Source: Thalassovita mediterranea (GTDB lineage: Bacteria > Pseudomonadota > Alphaproteobacteria > Rhodobacterales > Rhodobacteraceae). Taken from it: DNA of 64,000 bases. Under the pieces are notes generated by a model that saw only the letters and a program-made list of their open reading frames with translations, ran no database searches and was not told the origin of the DNA. How positions within the stretch are numbered: the stretch's first letter is position 1; each line of letters starts with the position of its first letter. Where the stretch lies: contig NZ_CYSF01000002.1 in the NCBI RefSeq assembly GCF_001458435.1, positions 62,001-126,000 of the forward strand, written 5' to 3'. Positions 9,564-17,061 of this stretch are shown piece after piece. Position numbers and translations under genes: made by a program.

Positions 9564-9600
9564 AAGGGCCGCGCCTGACCCTCGGGTGGGCGCGGCCCTT
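9564..9600 (+). terminator. Intrinsic terminator after the hydroxyacid dehydrogenase
   Basis: A 12-bp perfect stem, AAGGGCCGCGCC / GGCGCGGCCCTT, sits just after the stop codon. The T-run that follows is interrupted (attggttttc). It is long enough to act in both directions. Confidence 0.75.
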
Positions 9601-9728
9601 ATTGGTTTTCAGATTAATGCGCCGCGCAAGAACCGCAGGGGCGAAGCGAAGCGCCCGCCCCGTTGGGGGCGGTTCGGGAGCTGCCAAGTCTTTGATTTGG
9701 CAATTGTCGTGATTGACGGTTCCGCCGC

Positions 9729-10064
9729 TCAATGCCCAGCCGTTTTGGAAAACAGGTTAATCACCACAATCCCTGCAAGGATCATCGCGATCCCCAGAAC
9801 CGCAGGCAGATCCAGCTTCTGGCCAAAGACCAGATAGCCGATCACGGCGATCAACACGATGCCTAGACCACTCCACAACGCATAAACAATGCCCACCGGC
9901 AGCGTTTTCAGGGTCAGGGACAACAGCCAGAAACTCACCCCATAGCCCAGAACCACAACCACCGACGGGATCAGCCGCGTGAACTGTTGGCTGGCCTGCA
10001 GGGCTGTGGTGGCGATGGTTTCCGTCATCACCGCCAAGAGGAGGATCAGGTAGGTTTTCGGCAT
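9729..10064 (-). CDS. SMR family multidrug efflux transporter (EmrE-like)
   Basis: The 111-residue protein has four transmembrane helices, typical of small multidrug resistance transporters. The membrane-embedded essential acid is Glu15 (equivalent to EmrE Glu14) in VMTETIATT. YALWSGLG in helix 3 holds the conserved Trp. It exchanges protons for cationic compounds, guanidinium or polyamines. It follows the YitT gene after 17 bases and probably shares its transcript. Drug versus metabolite specificity cannot be assigned. Confidence 0.9.
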   Translation of the reverse strand: MPKTYLILLLAVMTETIATTALQASQQFTRLIPSVVVVLGYGVSFWLLSLTLKTLPVGIVYALWSGLGIVLIAVIGYLVFGQKLDLPAVLGIAMILAGIVVINLFSKTAGH

Positions 10065-10081
10065 TTTCAGGCTCCGGCCAG

Positions 10082-10699
10082 TTAGCTGGCGATATACCAG
10101 TCTTTGCGGTGGTTCACCGCGATGTTCAGGTTCAGCACCACTGCGCCCAACAACGAATAGAGCACCAGCGGCACATCAATCACAAAAAACGCGGCCGCAA
10201 ACACACAGACATCGAACAGTAGCTGCGTGTAACCCGCGCGAAATCCGGTTTTGTCCTGCAGATACAGTGCCAAAATGCCCACGCCGCCCAGCGATGCGCC
10301 ATGACGAAACAGCGCCAGCAGTGCCATCCCCGACAGCATGCCCACCAGCACAGCACCGACAACAGGGTTCACCGCATCAAAGCTGACATAGTCCGGCAGC
10401 AATTCTGTCATCAGCGACATCACCGCAATCGCGGCAAAAGTCTTGGCCGTGAAAACCCAACCCATACGTTTGATCGCCAGCCAGTAAAACGGCAGGTTCA
10501 CCACAAAAAAGATCGGCCCGAACCCATAACCCGTCACATATGACAGCAGCACGGCCAAACCGGCAGTTTGGCCGGTGACCATGCCCAGATGGGTCAGCAA
10601 TACCAGTGAAAACGACGCCATTGTCGTGCCAAAGAGAAACCCCTGAACATCAGCCAGAAGAGTGTGTTTTTGCGGGTTTTGGTTCGGAATATCAGCCAT
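10082..10699 (-). CDS. YitT family membrane protein
   Basis: The 205-residue polytopic protein has about five to six hydrophobic helices and resembles the YitT/DUF161 family. Shared features are GFGPIFFVVNLPFY near residue 55 and GASLGGVGILALYLQDKTG, with the glycine-rich turn before the last helices. Function is unknown in the family, although some members are linked to transport. It lies upstream of the SMR gene in the same direction and close spacing suggests an operon. Confidence 0.85.
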   Translation of the reverse strand: MADIPNQNPQKHTLLADVQGFLFGTTMASFSLVLLTHLGMVTGQTAGLAVLLSYVTGYGFGPIFFVVNLPFYWLAIKRMGWVFTAKTFAAIAVMSLMTELLPDYVSFDAVNPVVGAVLVGMLSGMALLALFRHGASLGGVGILALYLQDKTGFRAGYTQLLFDVCVFAAAFFVIDVPLVLYSLLGAVVLNLNIAVNHRKDWYIAS

Positions 10700-10748
10700 A
10701 CAGCGCCTTTAGCGCCAACATCGCCAAAGGTCTAGCCCTGTAGTTTAA

Positions 10749-10774
10749 CGGGGTCCGCCGTGTGGAGGACCCCG
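10749..10774. repeat. Hairpin in the yitT-icd gap
   Basis: CGGGGTCC and GGACCCCG form a perfect 8-bp stem with a 10-base loop. No T-run follows on either strand, so it is not a standard terminator. Its role is unknown. Confidence 0.4.
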
Positions 10775-10821
10775 CGTGGTCCGCCGGTGATCTGTGCGGC
10801 CAGATCCGGCATTTCGTCAAT

Positions 10822-10840
10822 CGCGCCGGTGTCCGGCGCG
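10822..10840. terminator. Hairpin downstream of icd
   Basis: CGCGCCGG-tgt-CCGGCGCG is an 8-bp perfect stem with a 3-base loop. On the plus strand a T-rich tract (gtgtttcttttt) follows. On the minus strand it sits 34 bases after the icd stop, without a T-run. The likely role is an end point or 3' stabiliser for icd. Confidence 0.5.
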
Positions 10841-10874
10841 GTGTTTCTTTTTGGCGTTACCGCAAAGATCAAGG

Positions 10875-12089
10875 TTAGCCGACGAGGGACTTGTTTAGGT
10901 TTTCGTCGATTTTTTCCAGGAATCCCATTGTGGTCAACCAGCCCTGATCAGGACCAACCAACAGCGCCAGATCCTTGGTCATATGGCCGCTTTCGACGGT
11001 GTCGATGATCACCTTTTCCAGTGTCTCTGCGAAACGTGTCAGCTGAGCGTTGTCGTCCAGCTTTGCTCGATGTTTCAGCGCGCCAGTCCACGCATAAATC
11101 GATGCGATCGAGTTGGTCGAGGTCGCCTGTCCCGCCTGATGCTGGCGATAGTGGCGGGTCACGGTGCCATGTGCCGCTTCGGATTCGACGATTTTGCCAT
11201 CCGGCGTCATCAGCTGGCTGGCCATCATGCCCAGGCTTCCAAAGCCCTGCGCAACGGTATCTGATTGCACGTCGCCATCGTAGTTTTTGCAGGCCCAGAC
11301 AAATTTCCCGTTCCATTTCAGCGCACAGGCCACCATGTCGTCAATCAGGCGGTGTTCGTACCAGATGCCAGCCTCTTTAAACTTGTCGGCAAATTCAGCC
11401 TCATAGATTTCCTGAAACAGATCCTTAAAGCGCCCGTCATAAGCTTTGAGGATGGTGTTCTTGGTGGACAGATAGACTGGCCAACCGACATTCAAACCAT
11501 AGTTCAGAGAGGCGCGGGCAAAATCGCGGATGCTTTCGTCCTGATTGTACATGCCCATATAAACGCCAGCGTCGGGGGCGTCATAGACTTCGCGCTCGAT
11601 CACCTCGCCGTTGGCGCCTTCCCATTTCATCGTCAGCTTGCCTGCGGATGGGAAATGGAAATCGGTGGCCTTGTAGTGGTCGCCAAAGGCATGGCGGCCC
11701 ACCACGATGGGCGATGTCCAGCCGGGGACCAGACGGGGCACGTTTTTGCAGATGATCGGCTGGCGAAAGACAACGCCGCCCAGAATATTGCGGATCGTGC
11801 CATTGGGGCTGCGCCACATCTTTTTTAGGCCGAACTCTTCTACGCGGGCCTCATCGGGCGTGATGGTGGCACATTTGACTGCAACGCCGACCTCTTTGGT
11901 TTTTTCGGCAGCATCAATGGTGATCTGGTCATTGGTGCGATCACGTTCTTCGATGCCCAGATCATAATAGAGCAGGTCAACATCGAGGTAAGGCAGGATC
12001 AGCTTGTCCTTGATGAACTGCCAGATAATGCGGGTCATTTCATCGCCGTCCATTTCGACGATTGGGTTTGCGACCTTGATTTTCGTCAT
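10875..12089 (-). CDS. icd: Isocitrate dehydrogenase, NADP-dependent (eukaryotic type)
   Basis: The 404-residue enzyme converts isocitrate to 2-oxoglutarate and CO2 with NADPH production in the TCA cycle. It belongs to the dimeric eukaryotic-like subfamily common in alphaproteobacteria. Diagnostic segments are [10 protein letters not shown] at the N-terminus, the substrate loop with [12 protein letters not shown], and [15 protein letters not shown] Shine-Dalgarno (AGAGGCG) precedes the ATG. It has its own promoter region (12,090-12,230) and a hairpin downstream. Confidence 0.97.
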   Translation of the reverse strand: MTKIKVANPIVEMDGDEMTRIIWQFIKDKLILPYLDVDLLYYDLGIEERDRTNDQITIDAAEKTKEVGVAVKCATITPDEARVEEFGLKKMWRSPNGTIRNILGGVVFRQPIICKNVPRLVPGWTSPIVVGRHAFGDHYKATDFHFPSAGKLTMKWEGANGEVIEREVYDAPDAGVYMGMYNQDESIRDFARASLNYGLNVGWPVYLSTKNTILKAYDGRFKDLFQEIYEAEFADKFKEAGIWYEHRLIDDMVACALKWNGKFVWACKNYDGDVQSDTVAQGFGSLGMMASQLMTPDGKIVESEAAHGTVTRHYRQHQAGQATSTNSIASIYAWTGALKHRAKLDDNAQLTRFAETLEKVIIDTVESGHMTKDLALLVGPDQGWLTTMGFLEKIDENLNKSLVG

Positions 12090-12230
12090 ATGCGCCTCTT
12101 TCGTGTAAAATCTGGGTGCAGAATTATCGTCTTGTTACCCTAGGGAATCCGAGAAATCAAGAATTGTATGCAATGGTATACTAAGTGATGTTTGCGGCGG
12201 TGGTGCGCTGTAGGGATCAGCGCCCCGACG

Positions 12231-12261
12231 AAAAACGGCGCGCCGTGATGGCGCGCCGTTT
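12231..12261 (-). terminator. Intrinsic terminator of the MFS gene
   Basis: AAACGGCGCGCC and GGCGCGCCGTTT form a perfect 12-bp stem around a 5-base loop. On the minus strand a run of five T follows. It lies 15 bases after the stop of the Bcr/CflA gene. Confidence 0.9.
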
Positions 12262-12275
12262 GATGTTGGGTGGGG

Positions 12276-13520
12276 CTATTCGGCGGCTACCTCGCCAGAG
12301 GTGTCAAACCGCTGCATGCTTAGCATCACCCACAAGGCCAATCCCATGGAAATGCTAACGCCCAGTGTCAGCGGCAGGGGCGTTCCGTTAAAGCTAAGGC
12401 CAACAGGTGCGGCAATGGCGGCAGATATGACCGTTGCCAGACCGCCGGATACCGATGCGGCTGTGCCCGCAATATGGCCGAGTGGTTCTAGTGTGATGGC
12501 GTTCAGGTTGCCCAGTGTCAGACCGGCATTGAAAAACACCGATGTGACCCAGGCCACAAAAACATAAAACATCATATCGCCTAGACCGTCAGCGCCGAAT
12601 TGGAACCAGATCAACGACATCGAAACAGACAGAAACAGCTGCGCCGCAATCGCCAGCGTTACCATGCGGCGCATACCCAGTCGCATGACCAGCGTCGCAT
12701 TCAGCAGGCTGGCCGACCCTGAGGCAAGCGCAACAAAGGCGAACCAGAACGGGAAACTGTCAGCGCGATCAAACACATCGTCAAAAATAGGATGGATCAG
12801 ACTGATCGACATGAACAGCGTTGCGAAACACAGGGTTTGGGTCATCACCGACAGGCGCACGGTCTGATGAGACAGCATTTCACCGACCGCTGCCCAGATC
12901 CGGCTCAATTGGAAGGGACGACGCGACTGCAGGGGCAGGGATTCCGGTTGGCGCCATGCCAGCCATCCGGTGGCAAAAATCGAAAACAGGATGAAGGATC
13001 CAAAAATCCCGCGCCATCCGACAAGCGCGATAACCCCCGCGCCCAAGAGAGGGGCGACCGCAGGAACCAGCGTAAAGATCATCATCGCAAAGCTCATGAT
13101 GCGGGCCATGTCGCGCCCCGAATAGAGGTCGCGCACAATCGCCAACCCCACGATACGTGGCGCCGCGGCGCCCAGGCCTTGGACCACACGGGCCAGCAGC
13201 AGCACCTCTAGCCCTTGGGTGAACAGCGCCACAGCTGAGGCCACAATATAAAGGACCGCCCCTAGCACGATTACCTTTTTGCGGCCAAAACTGTCAGACA
13301 GTGGGCCAGTAAAGAATGTGCCCAAACCCATGCCAAAGACAAAGGAGGTCAGCACCAACTGTGCTTGGTTGGGGTTTTCGGGGCTTAGGGCGCGACCGAT
13401 TTCGGGCAGCGCAGGTAGCATTGAGTCGATGGAAAACGCGACGGTGGCAAACAGCATTGCCAAAAGAGCGATGAATTCCACGCGAGACAAGCGGGCGGGT
13501 TCTGGGTTCGGGGCGAACAT
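12276..13520 (-). CDS. Bcr/CflA family multidrug efflux MFS transporter
   Basis: About 414 residues and twelve transmembrane helices. The sequence SIDSMLPALPEIG in helix 1 and the loop 2-3 motif GPLSDSFGRKKV are typical of the Bcr/CflA drug:H+ antiporter subfamily. It is likely to export drugs or small peptides. The frame can be opened 17 codons further upstream from a GTG, but the ATG at 13,520 places the first helix at the usual distance. Two inverted repeats lie in the upstream region and could bind a repressor. Confidence 0.9.
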   Translation of the reverse strand: MFAPNPEPARLSRVEFIALLAMLFATVAFSIDSMLPALPEIGRALSPENPNQAQLVLTSFVFGMGLGTFFTGPLSDSFGRKKVIVLGAVLYIVASAVALFTQGLEVLLLARVVQGLGAAAPRIVGLAIVRDLYSGRDMARIMSFAMMIFTLVPAVAPLLGAGVIALVGWRGIFGSFILFSIFATGWLAWRQPESLPLQSRRPFQLSRIWAAVGEMLSHQTVRLSVMTQTLCFATLFMSISLIHPIFDDVFDRADSFPFWFAFVALASGSASLLNATLVMRLGMRRMVTLAIAAQLFLSVSMSLIWFQFGADGLGDMMFYVFVAWVTSVFFNAGLTLGNLNAITLEPLGHIAGTAASVSGGLATVISAAIAAPVGLSFNGTPLPLTLGVSISMGLALWVMLSMQRFDTSGEVAAE

Positions 13521-13651
13521 AAAATGACTTTCAGCGGGAACGGACCATAGCGAACGGCGTGGTAAATCCACTGCACAGCTGGCTGGGACCGTTGGATCTG
13601 GCGTCGTCGGAATAGGCGCGCCACCTGTTATGGTAGCGCAATTTCAGCGAC

Positions 13652-13666
13652 AACACCAATTGTGTT
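13652..13666. promoter_or_regulatory. Short inverted repeat upstream of the MFS gene
   Basis: AACAC-CAATT-GTGTT is a perfect 5+5 palindrome about 130 bases upstream of the transporter ATG. It sits three bases from a second palindrome and could be part of an operator. Confidence 0.35.
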
Positions 13667-13668
13667 AC

Positions 13669-13691
13669 TACGGTACGGGTTCTGTACCGTA
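13669..13691. promoter_or_regulatory. Inverted repeat TACGGTAC/GTACCGTA, candidate operator
   Basis: A perfect 8+8 inverted repeat with a 7-base spacer lies upstream of the Bcr/CflA exporter gene. Its size and symmetry fit a TetR- or MarR-type dimer site. No regulator gene of those families is adjacent, so the binding protein is unknown. Confidence 0.45.
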
Positions 13692-13812
13692 TTGCATGTG
13701 GGTGCGAAAGTGGATTTTTTCGCACATCATTTTTATCTGGGAGGCGGCGTAAAATTGCCCACCAGCGGCGGGCAACCCTTCGCGTCTGCACAGGGCGCAT
13801 TTGGCTGTGCTG

Positions 13813-14490
13813 TTAGCCTTGCTGTGCCTTGGTGTGATTTTCGATGATCTCATCAATCACTTTCAGCCACAGATCTGTGCCCTGTGCGCCGGGTACGGCG
13901 TGCTGGCTGGCAATGATAAAGGTCGGAACCGAACTTACACCCATTTGACGGGCGGATTGGTCGCGCGCCTGAATTTCTTCGGCATCCGCATCGCCCTGCA
14001 ACAGGCGGCGCACAACGGCGGCATCCATCCCTTGGGTGTCTGCAATGTCTGCCAGCACCTCGACGTCACCAATATCGCGGCCGTCGACAAAGTAGGCCTT
14101 GAACAGCGCCGATACGATCGGGGTCTGTTTGCCTTCTAGGCCGGCCCAGTGGATCAGGCGGTGGGCGCGCAGTGTGTTGGGGGTGGTTTTGATGCCTTCG
14201 AGGTTGATTTTGATCCCCGCTGCCTCGGCATGTTGATGCACGGGCATATAAGCTTGCACGGCGCCTTTCTGGCCGCCGAACTTACCTTCAAGATAGGCGC
14301 GGCGATCCATGCCATCGGCGGGCATGTCTGGGTTCAGCTGGAAGGGATGCCATTCCACCACAAACGGATGCCCCGGGCGTTGTTCCAGTGCGCGGTCCAG
14401 ATAGGTTTTGCCGATATAGCACCACGGGCAGATTGGGTCAGACAGAATGTCCAGCTTTACGGCCTGTTCCATGTTTTCGAGGGTATCCAT
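13813..14490 (-). CDS. DsbA family oxidoreductase (FrnE-like)
   Basis: 225 residues with a thioredoxin-like fold and helical insert. The active site CPWC lies in SDPICPWCYIGK near residues 19-22 and VPTF provides the cis-Pro near residue 187. There is no signal peptide, so it is cytoplasmic, as for FrnE and 2-hydroxychromene-2-carboxylate isomerase relatives. It probably acts as a thiol-disulfide enzyme. An alternative ATG at 14,472 is possible, but the Shine-Dalgarno GAGGAAC favours 14,490. It lies downstream of the acyl-CoA ligase gene on the same strand, 127 bases away. Confidence 0.88.
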   Translation of the reverse strand: MDTLENMEQAVKLDILSDPICPWCYIGKTYLDRALEQRPGHPFVVEWHPFQLNPDMPADGMDRRAYLEGKFGGQKGAVQAYMPVHQHAEAAGIKINLEGIKTTPNTLRAHRLIHWAGLEGKQTPIVSALFKAYFVDGRDIGDVEVLADIADTQGMDAAVVRRLLQGDADAEEIQARDQSARQMGVSSVPTFIIASQHAVPGAQGTDLWLKVIDEIIENHTKAQQG

Positions 14491-14617
14491 CGCGCGCGTT
14501 CCTCATGCTGTTAGAGGCGGGGATTTACCCGTGATCGCGACAAAAGGAAAGCTGCATCCGCGCACAGCGCCCTCAGCACTGGCGCGCGGGTGCCGTTGTT
14601 TTGCCCAGACAAAACCG

Positions 14618-16141
14618 TCACCGACGATAAAGCGCGCGCAGCGCCTTGCGCGACAGCTTGCCGTTGGGGTTGGTTGGCAACTGATCCAGATGAACCCAGT
14701 CGCGGGGCTGTTTGTAGCGCGCCAGACGTTCGGCCGCGCATGTGGAAAGCTTCGACTTATCAATAGTTTTGGCGGCGGTGTAAAAGCCGATGATTAGGCG
14801 CGTATCTTCTTTCACCTCAACATCAGTAACTGCGATCTGCGTCACGCCCGGCATGTCATGTAGCGCTGCTTCCACCTCCAGCGGGGAGACGCGGTAGCCG
14901 CCTGCGTTCATCATATCGTCACCGCGCCCCGCATAGTCGATCCGCCCATCTGCGCGCATGACGCCGTGGTCACCGGTTTTGAACCAATCGCCATCAAACC
15001 GATCTGCCGTCGCCTCTGGCGCGCCAAAATAGCCCAGCATCAGGCCGGGATCAGAGCGGTGAATGCAAATCTCTCCATCTTCTCCGATGTTTACCGCACC
15101 ATCCTCATTGCGCAGGGACAGGCGGCGACCTTGTTGTGGTCGCCCCAGCGCGCCATCTGTGGCAGGATGATCGGGGCTAGCCGAAATGAAGGTAGAACAT
15201 TCAGACATGCCATAGGCCTCATAAATCGCGGCACCGCCTGTGGCCTCAGCCCAATGAGTGCGGATCGCCTCTGACAGCTTTTCACCGGCGGCGAGACCAT
15301 GGCGCAGCGCAGGCAAATCCAACGTGTTGTGATGCTGTAGGATTTTCCGATAAACCCCCGGCGCCGCTGCAAAAAGCGTCGCCTCATGCTGTGCTAGCAG
15401 ATCTGGCAGCGCCTCAATCGCAACGTCAGCGGCAGGGATCAAAGCAGTGGCGCCAACAGACCACGGATCCATCAGCCCTGTGCCCAGGGTAAAGGTCCAG
15501 TTAAACGCGCCCGCATGCAACAGCCGGTCCTTATGCGTCAGCCCATACCATCCCTGATGCATCATCTGACGCGCCCAAATAGCACGGTGGGCGTGCATCA
15601 CCGCGCGCGGCTGGCCTGAGGTGCCCGAGGTATAGACCAGATAGGCCGGACGTTCAGGGTCGCCCATATGGAACGCGGCAGCGGGCAGGCCGTGCATGGC
15701 GTCCAGTTCGGCTGTGCTGACCTCTTCGCACGCTAAATCGGCCAAGTCAGGACAGGCCACCGCCGGATCGCGCAACACTGCGCGGGGGCTGAGCTGTGTG
15801 ATCATTTTGGCCACCTCTGGTGCGGTCAGCATGGCCGATGTTGGCACCGGCACCATTCCAACAGCAATCGCGCCAAGGTATGCGATGGGAAACTCCACCG
15901 TATTGCCCAACCGCATCAACAAGATGTCACCCGGCTGATAGCCGCGCTGTAGCAATCCCGTGCCCACACCCAGAACCGCCTGTTTCAGCCGCCCGTAGGT
16001 CCAATCATCACTGCTATCGCGCGACAGCACGCTCAACGCGATTTTGTCTGCGTTTTCATTAGCCTTCGCCAGAACATGAGCGGCCAAATTGAACGGTGCG
16101 GGGCAGGGTGCAAAGGCACCTTGATCATAGATAGCTTTCAT
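14618..16141 (-). CDS. AMP-dependent acyl-CoA synthetase (benzoate-CoA ligase-like)
   Basis: About 507 residues of the ANL superfamily. The P-loop-like motif YTSGTSGQPRAVMHAH, the adenylate motif YEAYGMSE, the hinge YAGRGDDMMNAGGYRVSP and the catalytic C-terminal Lys in NPNGKLSRKAL are all present. It should activate an aromatic or medium-chain acid to its CoA thioester via an acyl-AMP. The ATG at 16,141 is chosen because it leaves 66 bases to the divergent XRE regulator. Longer frames would run into that gene. The XRE-cupin gene opposite is a likely regulator. Confidence 0.88.
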   Translation of the reverse strand: MKAIYDQGAFAPCPAPFNLAAHVLAKANENADKIALSVLSRDSSDDWTYGRLKQAVLGVGTGLLQRGYQPGDILLMRLGNTVEFPIAYLGAIAVGMVPVPTSAMLTAPEVAKMITQLSPRAVLRDPAVACPDLADLACEEVSTAELDAMHGLPAAAFHMGDPERPAYLVYTSGTSGQPRAVMHAHRAIWARQMMHQGWYGLTHKDRLLHAGAFNWTFTLGTGLMDPWSVGATALIPAADVAIEALPDLLAQHEATLFAAAPGVYRKILQHHNTLDLPALRHGLAAGEKLSEAIRTHWAEATGGAAIYEAYGMSECSTFISASPDHPATDGALGRPQQGRRLSLRNEDGAVNIGEDGEICIHRSDPGLMLGYFGAPEATADRFDGDWFKTGDHGVMRADGRIDYAGRGDDMMNAGGYRVSPLEVEAALHDMPGVTQIAVTDVEVKEDTRLIIGFYTAAKTIDKSKLSTCAAERLARYKQPRDWVHLDQLPTNPNGKLSRKALRALYRR

Positions 16142-16207
16142 GGGCTCTTGGATACGCGGGGGTTGCATGTGTTGCAAGCTGCGCCGTTGCGGCGTAAGAG
16201 AAACGCC

Positions 16208-16834
16208 ATGACTGATCAGAAACCGCAAGGCTCCATCGTTCAGATTGCCCGTGAAAACGGCACGCAGGACAGCCCCGAACCGCTGGATCTGCCCAGCCGC
16301 GTGCGCGAGCTGCGCAAATCGCGTGGGATGACATTGGAACAGGCCGCATCGCAGGCAGGGTTGGCGCGCTCCACCTTGTCGAAGATTGAAAACGGCCTCA
16401 TGTCCCCGACCTATGAGGCGCTGAAAAAGCTGGCCTCGGGCCTTGAGATTTCAGTGCCGCAGCTGTTCACCCCGCCGCAGCGTGAAAAGGTGAACGGCCG
16501 TATGGCTGTGACCCGCAGTGATGAGGGCACCAGCCAAGCCACCACCACCTATGAGCATGAAATGCTGGGCGGCAGCCTGACCAAGAAGCAAATGCTGCCC
16601 TACCGCGCCCGCGTGCGCGCCCGGTCCATGGATGAGTTTGACGGTTGGGTGCGCCATGACGGCGAAGAGTTTTTGTATGTTCTGACTGGTGTTGTGCGGC
16701 TGTACACCGAGTTCTACGAGCCGGTGGAAATGAAGCGCGGGGATAGCGCCTACTATGACGCCACGATGGGGCATAACGTCATTTCGCTGAGTGCCGAGGA
16801 TGCGACGATCCTTTGGGTGACATCCCTAACGTAA
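16208..16834 (+). CDS. XRE family transcriptional regulator with C-terminal cupin domain
   Basis: 208 residues. The helix-turn-helix lies at about residues 30-85 (VRELRKSRGMTLEQ through LARSTLSKIENGL). A cupin domain follows at about 130-205, with the EEFLYVLTGVVRLY beta-barrel and GDSAYYDATMGH. This architecture is typical of repressors that sense a small ligand in the cupin pocket. The divergent acyl-CoA ligase gene, 66 bases away, is the obvious target. The ATG at 16,208 begins the protein and longer frames overlap the ligase leader. Confidence 0.88.
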   Translation: MTDQKPQGSIVQIARENGTQDSPEPLDLPSRVRELRKSRGMTLEQAASQAGLARSTLSKIENGLMSPTYEALKKLASGLEISVPQLFTPPQREKVNGRMAVTRSDEGTSQATTTYEHEMLGGSLTKKQMLPYRARVRARSMDEFDGWVRHDGEEFLYVLTGVVRLYTEFYEPVEMKRGDSAYYDATMGHNVISLSAEDATILWVTSLT

Positions 16835-16890
16835 TAGGCTGAAATCGCTTTAATTTTCCCCAAATACTCCCGCCGGAAGCGTAGAAATGC

Positions 16891-16930
16891 GAAAGCCGCG
16901 ACCTATATGGCGCGGCTTTCTTGTATTTTA
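16891..16930 (+). terminator. Intrinsic terminator after the XRE-cupin gene
   Basis: GAAAGCCGCG and CGCGGCTTTC form a perfect 10-bp stem. A T-rich tail (ttgtattttattttt) follows on the plus strand. The hairpin can also end the convergent entericidin-like transcript. Confidence 0.85.
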
Positions 16931-16944
16931 TTTTTATCAGTGGC

Positions 16945-17058
16945 TTAGAGCCAGCTTTGCACCCTGCGCGAGCCACCGGAGATATCTTGGCCGATGCCCT
17001 CGATTGTGGCACATCCTGCCAGCAGGGTCAGGGTTGCGATGACAAACAGTTTTTTCAT
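16945..17058 (-). CDS. Entericidin-like small lipoprotein
   Basis: The 37-residue product starts MKKLFVIATLTLLAGC, with the lipobox LAGC and Cys at position 16. The mature part ATIEGIGQDISGGSRRVQ matches the pattern of the entericidin A/B family, bacteriolytic or antidote lipoproteins in E. coli. The ATG is only three bases after the stop of the peptide-binding protein gene. Its Shine-Dalgarno (GGAG) overlaps that stop, so the two are co-transcribed and probably coupled. Length and lipobox fit the family, but the toxin-antidote role is not shown here. Confidence 0.82.
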   Translation of the reverse strand: MKKLFVIATLTLLAGCATIEGIGQDISGGSRRVQSWL

Positions 17059-17061
17059 CTC

